Below are positions 48,214-64,000 of a stretch of DNA of 64,000 nt, in pieces. The notes under the pieces were generated by a model. That model was not told the origin of the DNA. It saw only the letters and a program-made list of their open reading frames with translations, and ran no database searches. Within the stretch, counting starts at the first letter, position 1. Each line of letters starts with the position of its first letter. The position numbers were made by a program, and so were the translations under genes. This DNA is from Ziziphus jujuba. Lineage: Eukaryota; Streptophyta; Magnoliopsida; Rosales; Rhamnaceae. The stretch lies in contig NC_083379.1 of the NCBI RefSeq assembly GCF_031755915.1, forward strand, positions 47,376,001-47,440,000, written 5' to 3'.

Positions 48214-50082
48214 TCAGGTAGTTTTAACCTTCTCTCGCAGGAACTGCAGCATATGCTCACGTTTCCAATTGTCGATTCTGCAACAGGGGCAAAAAGTTTC
48301 TTTAAAAAGTTGGAGGAAACATGTGCGAAGTAAAACTTCTAAGCATTTTCCATCACTGTACAAGTTTCTTTTTCTCCAACAACAAAACTACGTAATTGAT
48401 GAAAAACATGCTCACCTTATTGTTTCTTTATGTTGGCCAGCATTATCCAGCATTATCAATTTTGGTGGTGAATTGAAAATGAACTGAACTTTAACCGAAG
48501 GAAATTGGTCCTTCTCTTCTTCAATGAAGCCAACAATTTCAGGATAGAAAACCAGTTTTCTCATGCAGACTTCCAGTATGGCGCCAGCATAGGTGATCTG
48601 TAGGACAATGATCTTTATTAGGTAATTCTTTCTTTCTTGAACTGAATGACTGAAAAACTATGGAGACAGTAAAATAAGTGTGAACTGTGAAGTCAGTCTT
48701 TTCGAGATTATAAGTTGGATAAGGATTATGGACACTTCCATCAGAGAAGATATGTCAGTTTTAGGCACTGAAACAACAATAATCTCCAACACTCACACGT
48801 ACATCAGGATTTCTAAATGCTGTTCAATGAATATAACTCCAAAACAATGTTTCATATTCCTATGAACTTAGGCACACAAGATCTCAACATGTAAGTTGAC
48901 GGGCGGCAATTATATCCATGCCCAACTATTACCTTGAGCATTTTAGTTGACAAAAAAATTCCATACGCACATGCCCTTCTATTGCTACCATGTTAGTATC
49001 CCTGTTTCTGAAACTCGGATTAATAGAGTTGGGAAAAAGAGGTTCTTAAGAGAGGGGGGGGGGGGGGGAGAGGAATTGGAGTTACCATACCAAGCTTGTG
49101 CTAGGCCTAAAGTATGTTAAGAATTACAAAAAATGATTCTCAAACTTTGTTATTAGAACACTTTGTACGCTCAAAATTTTTGCATTGCTATATTTTCAAC
49201 CACCAGACGAACAAATGCAGAACAATTTCCATACCTTGCTCATAGAATCATCAGAATCCTCAGTGCAACACTTCAAACAGTCTGATACCAATTCTGCGTC
49301 CACAAAAAAAAATAAAAAATAAAAAATAAAAAATATTGAGCTTTTTAGCGTTTCTACAAGCACAAACGTGAGAACATCCAGTACATGTTTATGTTGACGA
49401 GAAGACTTGAATGAAATGAATAATCTTTAGATAACAAGCAAAGTTACCATTTTTAATGTTACATAGCAGTCACCCTATTGTAAATTAGAGAATTGCTAGT
49501 TGAAAATACTTTGTTTATTTTATCTTCTCTACACTTGATAATGAATGTCGATAAATTTCTTAATAAATATTATTCTGAAACTTTGCAGTTAAAGTTCATA
49601 ATTTCATATCACAGGTTCAATAATATAGTTCACAGCTCTTCATCACAAAACATAAATTCTTTGAATTCTATCCAATTCAGCAAGTTATTCATCAATCCTA
49701 ATCAATCCCGACTACACGAAAGTCGAATTCTAAATAAAGTTAATTATTTTTTATTTTTTATTTTTTTAAGTATTATTAATCCACAGACGCCAATTCGCCA
49801 ATACAAATAACACGAAGACCAAAACATAGTCGCGGGGCGAAAAAGTTTGAGAAAGAAAGCTACTTTTTGAATGCAAAGAAGAGAAACAGAACCTTGATCC
49901 TTGACATACTCAGCCAAAGTGTTGCAATCAGAGCACAAAGCAAGGCCTGTGAAACCCAGATTCTCGCATTCCCTAGAGCTCAGCTGCTCTTTTGAAGATG
50001 CACCCACACTCAATGGTACAACAACAACAACCCACAATAACACTACCAAACCCAACATATATCCATGGATCCACGCCGCCAT
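48214..50082 (-). CDS. SELENOF: Selenoprotein F (Sep15)-like ER protein, Cys/Arg form
   Basis: Four exons on the minus strand, 50082-49893, 49293-49235, 48597-48416 and 48277-48214, give 164 aa with consistent phases. The start is the ATG opening a strong signal peptide (MAAWIHGYMLGLVVLLWVVV); an upstream in-frame Met would bury it. A cysteine-rich region (CSDCNTLAEYV, DCLKCC) corresponds to the UGGT-binding part of animal Sep15. The Sep15/SelM thioredoxin-like fold follows (residues 84-160; ITYAGAILEVC, FIFNSPPKL). Animal Sep15 has Cys-Gly-Sec; here the site reads Cys94-Met-Arg, so the usual redox pair is missing. There is no retention signal at the C-terminus (REKVKTT). It probably assists glycoprotein folding control in the ER by binding rather than redox chemistry. 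Confidence 0.88.
49054..49068. repeat. G15 run in intron 2 of the selenoprotein F-like gene
   Basis: Fifteen consecutive G on the plus strand (C-run in the pre-mRNA), the second long G homopolymer in this AT-rich window. Confidence 0.85.
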
Positions 50083-50894
50083 ATCTCCTCTCTCTCTTCT
50101 CTCTTCTCTCTTATCTGTTCTTTCTCCCAACTTCACAAATTGCCAAAGGCAACGCGGCTTGCTATTTCATAATGTTATTAACCGGTTTGATTTGAGAGAC
50201 CATCAAACCGGTTGCCGTGTACCCAGAGACTGATCTGCTCTCGACGTCGTTTTGATTGAATTCCCCTTCTTTTTTTTTTTTCTTTTTTTTTTTTTTTCAA
50301 GAAAAAGACTTTTTTCCTGACAAATAACAGTAAAGATAGACCATTTGTACTGCCTTGTGCGCAGCGTGGCGGGGTTAAAAAAGTCATTTTATCATGCTTT
50401 CCTAGTGGCGCACCGTTTTGAGTGAAGTTTACTTTATATTCTATCTATTATTGAACTCCAAAATCGAACCCACATTTTCAAAAACTCTCTGCCGATTTGC
50501 TTTGCACAAGCTGATGCTTAATTTGGCCCAGATTTTTAAGTCCTCCAATGCTTACTACTGGCCTAAACTCCAGCCGGCCTCTTTTTCTTCTTCCTTTGCC
50601 TCCCTGGCTTTCCATATGAAATTTTTATTTATTTTTTTCATTTTTTCTTCTTGCTTTGATTCTACATGATATATTGGTAGGAACTTTTTAGAAAGTTCAT
50701 GAAGCATAGTACGAAATATATTTAATACAATAAATGTTCTTCCTTTTTTTTTTTTGACATATATTAAAAAATGTGGTTTCCACATTGCATTGCACAAACA
50801 AGGACAATTAATAAATTAACACACACCACTAGTTCTCTCCTAAAGAGACAGGGTGAGGACGGTACATGGGTTGGATATTTGTAGGTGTAAAGCA

Positions 50895-50971
<77 letters not shown>

Positions 50972-51069
50972 GTACAGAATAAAATTCTATCCAAAAGAAA
51001 GTTTATATTACAATAACACAACCCCCTCCAATTAAATGAAGCATATCTAAATTATCATTAGTGGAAAGG
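50083..51069. other. Region between selenoprotein F-like and C2-GRAM genes
   Basis: No gene is seen. It holds the 5' region of the selenoprotein F-like gene (CT-rich leader at 50090-50120), T-runs and a compound microsatellite at 50896-50968. The 3' UTR of the C2-GRAM gene ends here. Confidence 0.4.
50896..50968. repeat. Compound (GT)n-(CT)n microsatellite
   Basis: About 18 GT units followed after gcgt by about 12 CT units. In the minus direction it lies just past the stop of the C2-GRAM gene, probably in its 3' UTR or downstream. Confidence 0.9.
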
Positions 51070-58566
<7,497 letters not shown>

Positions 58567-61275
58567 GACGTATGTGAATGAGCAAAATTTCGAATTTTAT
58601 ATTTTGATCCTCTCTCTCTCAGAAACTTACAAAAATAATTCGATTAGAAATGGCGGAGTCTTGGAGCTTCGTGTAGAAGAAGATCCGTAGGGTTTTGAGG
58701 GTTTGGGAAAGCCATGACCGATTATTATTGTTAATAAATTTGAAAGCGAAGACCAGACCAACGTTTTGATTTTGAGAGAGAGAGAGAGAAGAGAGAGAAA
58801 GAGGGAGAGAAGGTCAAAGTTGGACCGTTGGAGGTGGGAGAGAGACAGCTTCTGCGTATTTTCTATTCTTAAGTTTTCTAACATATCATTTATTCATTAA
58901 TTTGATCTTTTACCTTTTTCCCAAATCACCCTTGGGATTTCCTACAAAATCCAGCATACTTTTCCCTTTTCGGTCCCGAATTTTAGAGGTTATTTATATA
59001 ATTACACTTTTTGGACTTCCATTTTTTTTATTTTTTTTATTCTTCTTCTTGTTAGAATGATATTCGTCCTACAATTTACGCAGCAGCCTCAGCTTATTAG
59101 TCGCTTTGGTTGAAATTGAATATTATCATTACCGAGGAGATTAGGGAATATCTGATTCTAATTCTTACAGGTTGCAGAAACTTCCACCAAAAACACCTTC
59201 ATATTACTTTTATTTCTATAATATTTATCTCATTTTGGAATTTACAAAGCTCAATTCTATGAAAGAGACTTGGTATATTTCTAAACAAATAAGAATATAC
59301 AAATATTATTGCCCTTTCTCATAACCCCCCAAAAAAGATATTCTATGCCTTCACGATGCTCTTTTGAATTTAGCATATGTTTATATAATATTATTATTTG
59401 AAAATGTATAACAAGGAAATAAAAAATAGCATTCGAAGATGTAACAGAATTCCATAATTAAAACTTACCTACTTAACAACCTAAATGTCAAGTTTATGTG
59501 ATATATACACACACACGCATATATATATATATATATGATTTATAGTTTTGTTTAGGTATATATATATATATTTTTTTTCATATCGTTTACAATAATTTGT
59601 TTCCATCTTTATTTTAGTGTCTTGAATTTACAATATTTTAATTGTAGAGAAATAATTAGAAGTTCAAAGTTTAATTTCTTCATTACTTGATGAAAAATTT
59701 GTTTATCTGTATATTATTAGTTTTAATTTTTAGGAATTTGATTTTAATATTACATTAGCATTTGTAAACGTACAATTGTGAAAATTACTACTTGCTTAAT
59801 TAAAATTATAAATCTAAATTATTAATTAATGTGATATTTTTAACACTTAGTCAATTCATTTTTATTTTATATTGAGAACATGCTTTCACTTCTTTACATA
59901 TTGCACGAACATAGTTATTGATTTGTTGATGCTTGCTTTTACCTTGATAATAAAAATTACATTTTGAAATTTGAAAATCCATTTCCATAAAACATAAAAA
60001 ATAAAAATAAAAATGGATCCATTTAATACTTATCTTTCAATTAAAAAAATAGTCATTTTTTTAAAAAATTTTTATTGTACTAACAATATAACAGCACCTA
60101 ATACTAGTACTATTAAAAAATAATAAATAAAAACAAATGTCTAACATTAAAAAAAACTACATAACAAATATACAATACCCAATTATAACTTATAAATCAT
60201 AAGTTTCAAAAAAATTCAAATCCAATATCTTATGGGGATTGCGAAAGAGCAACACAATATAAATTATAATAGGAAAATTAAGATCCGTTGGTTTAAAAAA
60301 AAAAAAAAAAAAGTAAATACGAAATTAGAGGGATTTTTCTTGTTGATGAAATTGATTAGGGAGAAGAGTTTCCAATGAGAAGAAGACAAGTGTAAAGGGT
60401 AGAATGGGTGGCCACACGTGCTAAGGAAAAGCGGGAAGCATAGAGCATAGTCAAGTGGTTGGAGTTTGTGTGTTAGGTTTTTTATAACGTTAAACTCTTT
60501 TAGTCTTTTCCTCCTCGCCTAGCCTTTCGCCTTTGCACGCCGCCGAAACTCCTCACTTCCGCTGCACTCTCGTTCTCTCTCACTCTCACTCTCACCCTCA
60601 CTGGTACTGTTCATATTCTCCATACATATTCTTACCACACATATGCATACCTTTTTATACACATACATGCATACGTTTATATATACGTGTCTCTCTGCTC
60701 TTGAATTGGACAAGGAATACGTGGCTGTCTATTCAACTTGGTATCGCCATTTTATCTTCAGCTGTATTATACATATACATATACATGCATACTAAGTGTT
60801 ATGCTGTATGGGTGCTGATCATGCAAAGATTTTGGTCTTTAGAAATATGGGTAGCATTATTATTAATTTTTTTTTTTTGTTGGTTTTGTAATTCATTTTT
60901 AAGCATTTGATGGGTGTCAATAAGTAATGGGATTGGCTTGTTTACAAAATTACTTGACATTGAGGTTGGTTTTGTGTTGCTATGAAGGTCAAGAGGAATA
61001 GACAGTTCTTAATTCCCAATCACTAGCTCACATGCATGCGTATTGAATTTCATTTTAACATTTCCACTTCGATTTTAGCGAGCATAAAAATTATAAGAAT
61101 TGAGATATTCTAGTATCTCATGTAGAAATCTACTTCCATTTTCTTTTTGTTATTTTCTTATAGCAGATTGAAAATTCTCACTAGCATGTCGAAATTGGTT
61201 TCAGGTGAGCTATAAGGCATTTTATTGGAGTATCATTTATCAATCAGGAAAAGCTGAGCTTGGAAAGCTTGTGAT
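58567..61275. other. Divergent promoter region between C2-GRAM gene and last gene
   Basis: No coding region is seen. Near 58600-58860 are the CT/GA-rich 5' sequences of the C2-GRAM gene. The middle (59300-60330) is very AT-rich with TA runs. On the plus side, a weak TATA (ttataacg, about 60482) and a CT-rich leader precede a likely 5' UTR exon ending at donor ctg/gtactg (about 60603). The next exon probably starts at about 61205 after tttcag and carries the ATG of the last gene. Confidence 0.45.
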
Positions 61276-64000
61276 ATGGTACCTGCTCAACCATTAATGG
61301 AGGATATTGACCCAGACCGTAAGCCACATCTTGGCTCTGAAATTGTGCCTGATAAAGACAGTAATAGGAGTTTTGTGCCAAAATCAGATACAAAGGGTTT
61401 AAGTTGCATTAGTAAACGTGAGGATGCTACAATTAAGATGGAAGTTCTGATGAATGAGGAAAATAAGTCCCTAAGTTTCCTGGAGGATGTGGACGTTGAT
61501 ATAATAGAACGTAGAAACAATTCTGGCATCAGATTGGCTGAAGCTGAGGATCCTGATGCAACTGAAAATTCCAGCTCATTTGGCAACACTGTTTCTGATA
61601 CAGAGAATTGTTCTGGATTTAGTGAAGGAGAAGTAGAATCACACTTCTTTGGGGATAATAATGTATTTGATGCATTTAGTAATGTGTTTCAGATGAGGTG
61701 TGTGCATTTTCCATTGTCAAAAATTCATTTTTAATTCTGAAGAACAGTACAACCTTTCCTTTTATAGCCTTTGAATGGTTTATAGTATTACCAAATGACA
61801 GTGTTATAAGTTGAAGCTTGAGTATACTGCTATATACTGCTAAATGAGTATCCTTGAAAGCAGCTCTGGCACCTGAAACATTACATTCTTTCTATTTTCT
61901 GTAAACATGCACTTGCTTTGCTACGTTTTATATTAGGTCAACTTGATTATAACTTAGAATGCATGAGGTTGATGGCATGAAACATGTTATAGTTGGTACA
62001 AGCAAGCATAAATATATATATATATATATATACACAAGTATATAATTCCATCAGTTTCCCTGTGTTCAGATTTTTTCCCCTTTTCCAATATACATTGTCC
62101 GTAGAATTCTTTATTAATTGCTCATCACTCATCCTAATTGCCGGTGCTTCCATTTAGGAAGAAGAAATTAACAAATCATTGGAGGAACTTTATACGTCCT
62201 GTAATGTGGCGCTGCAAATGGATGGAATTGAGAATTAAGGAACTTGAGTCGCAAGCATTAAGATATTCTAGAGAGCTTGCAGAATCTGACCAGGGAAAGC
62301 ATTCAGGAATTGATCAGTTTACTGTACAAGAATTTGGTTCCAAATCATTGCCATTTGCCAGTCAATATAAAAGAAAAAGGGCTATGAAGAGGATGAAGCG
62401 GAAGAGAGTTGAAGAGACAACTGATATAACATCATACATGTCACATCATAACTTTTTCTCCTACCTTGGTAAGACCTGCGTCTTGGTTTTACTCTTCTTG
62501 ATATCCCCCATCTCTTAAAGAAACCATATTCAAGCGTATGCTTGACTTAAGTTTGTGCTATATTGCAGAAAATAAGAGGACTGATCCAGAAACTGCTTCT
62601 GTCGCCGATGATTTTGGTAACACAGGTAACGTCTTTCTGTGTTGATTCTTCTTCTGAAAAGATTTGCATGGTATGTCCAGCTACTGAGTTCTACAAAATG
62701 CAATCAAGCATTTGAAAAAGTGAAAAATTGTCTTTTAGGTATCATGTTTGGAAATCTATAAGTATCCTGTTTGTAATCATTTGGTACAACTGGCTTACAT
62801 ATATATTTAGCTCATTAATATATTATAGGACAGTACGTATATTTTATTTTTGGCTCTAAATGCACCCTTATTTATTATGGGACAGTAACAACGGACCAAA
62901 ATGCTGAGTGTAATGAAAAAGTTGGCAGCGGTGATGACTGGACAACTCTCGAGTTCAGAGATGGTGATAATTCCCTGGAGCAGGTCCTTTGGAAGATCGA
63001 GACAGTACATACTTGGGTTCACAAACTCAAGAGTCAAATTGACATGGTGATGTCAAAAAATGCTGCTAAGTTCTCTTCCTCAGAAAACTTGAGCCTTCTT
63101 GCACCTTTTGATGTGCAGACCAGCTCTGCCCATAGTCCAGCATTCTCTGCTGGAAATGGGGACGCAATATCTGCGGGGGCTATATATGCTCCAACTGGAG
63201 GCATACCAGAATATGATCTTGGTGATCTGGTTATGCCTGAAAGCGTAGTTTCCAGTTTTGGGGAGGCTATCTCTGTTCCTGATATTATTGAAAGCACTGT
63301 AGGACTGTTGTCTGCTGCTGATGTCACCCTTCACCAGCCACAATTTGGTGATTCAAGTGAAGATGTAAGCATTCCAACCTGATGTAATAATTGCTGTGTC
63401 ATACCAAATTATTATCTACTCTTTCCAGAGTTTTTTTTTTTTTTTTTTACTTTCCTTTTCTAGTGCTTGCTGAAATATGTATTTTCATCACCTGTGATAC
63501 GGCCTCATCACAATCTTTTTCCCGTGTCATTTCAAAATTTATAAATAGAGGTTCTGCTATGTAACTTTCTTGTGCTATATCAAATTTTCTAGGCAGGTTT
63601 AGCGCCTGAAATCTCCTTCTACCTTTACTTGGAGAGTCATATTCATGCTTTCGCTGGGTTCCATCTTTAGTTCTATTTAAATATTGGTTCTTGACACGTT
63701 ATATCTTCATTCAAAGCTCCTCCATTCGCATTTATCTTTCCAGTAGTGATCATATTAACATTTTTTTTTTTTTTTTTTTTTTGTAATATTAAAATGTATG
63801 TGATGTTTTGACTATTATAGGGGCGTTACACGTTAGAAAACGGTAATATAGAGATTTCATTAACTGCTATTCTCTATATGTGTCGCAAGCCCACCTGTTC
63901 CTTATAAATCGCGTCAAAACCCCATTTATTATGCTTACTCGGTTTGGCATTTTATAATATGCAGATTGTGGACAATATCCTGTTGCATGATGAGGCAGCT
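61276..64000 (+). CDS. Uncharacterised plant protein, 3' end outside the window
   Basis: Exons 61276-61697, 62158-62468, 62569-62625, 62886-63364 and 63965 to the window edge are in consistent phase, giving 435 codons so far. The first 140 residues are acidic and Ser-rich. The second exon holds the most family-like part, WRNFIRPVMWRCKWMELRIK, continuing as a predicted coiled coil (ELESQALRYSRELAE), then a basic cluster (KRKRAMKRMKRKR) that looks like a nuclear localisation signal. A second helical stretch (LEQVLWKIETVHTWVHKLKS) lies in exon 4. I cannot assign a function. From memory it resembles the protein next to BAGP1 in Arabidopsis (At3g59670 region). Nuclear localisation is inferred only from the basic cluster. 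Confidence 0.78.

Noticed and set aside
60519..60910. Open frames around the CT-rich leader of the last gene
   Set aside because: Driven by microsatellite and leader sequence; the spliced model with ATG at 61276 explains the gene better.

Overview
The window is nuclear DNA of a flowering plant, most likely a woody rosid-type eudicot. It is AT-rich, its genes are split by GT-AG introns, microsatellites are frequent, and it carries Ty1/copia, SINE and MITE insertions. The species cannot be read from the sequence. All exon structures below were built by hand from splice sites, and every complete gene model closes in frame.

Region 1 (about 1-31 kb) is a tandem array of wall-associated-kinase-like (WAKL) receptor genes, all on the minus strand. 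It holds WAKL-A (417-2885), an almost completely deleted copy of which only the last exon end survives (4899-4980), WAKL-B (8153-10627), the broken WAKL-C (18317-21509) and WAKL-D (25488-28089). A, B and D are intact three-exon genes (722, 719 and 709 aa) with a signal peptide, cysteine-rich GUB_WAK ectodomain, EGF-like exon, membrane span and an apparently active Ser/Thr kinase. Flanking sequence is duplicated along with the genes, so the array grew by tandem segmental duplication. WAKL-C has lost its start codons, carries two frameshifts, and runs into the 3' LTR of a decayed copia element (13073-18316). SINEs, a Tourist-like MITE and a probable Mutator-like element lie in the intergenic DNA and introns.

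Region 2 (31-64 kb) is a different landscape of conserved single genes: a RING-CH (MARCH-type) membrane E3 ligase (31339-35268, +) with a fourfold 254-bp tandem repeat in one intron; a gene-poor stretch of about 8 kb; a small atypical bHLH factor (+); a selenoprotein F-like ER thioredoxin-fold protein (-); an 18-exon C2-GRAM-VASt membrane-contact-type protein resembling BAGP1 (-); and the first exons of an uncharacterised plant protein (+) that runs off the window.

The WAKL array would act at the cell wall and plasma membrane in pathogen or wall-integrity sensing. The remaining genes serve ubiquitination, transcription, ER protein quality and lipid or membrane-contact functions and share no obvious pathway. 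From memory, two of the neighbour pairs (bHLH153 with selenoprotein F; BAGP1 with the last gene) are also neighbours in Arabidopsis, which points to retained microsynteny.
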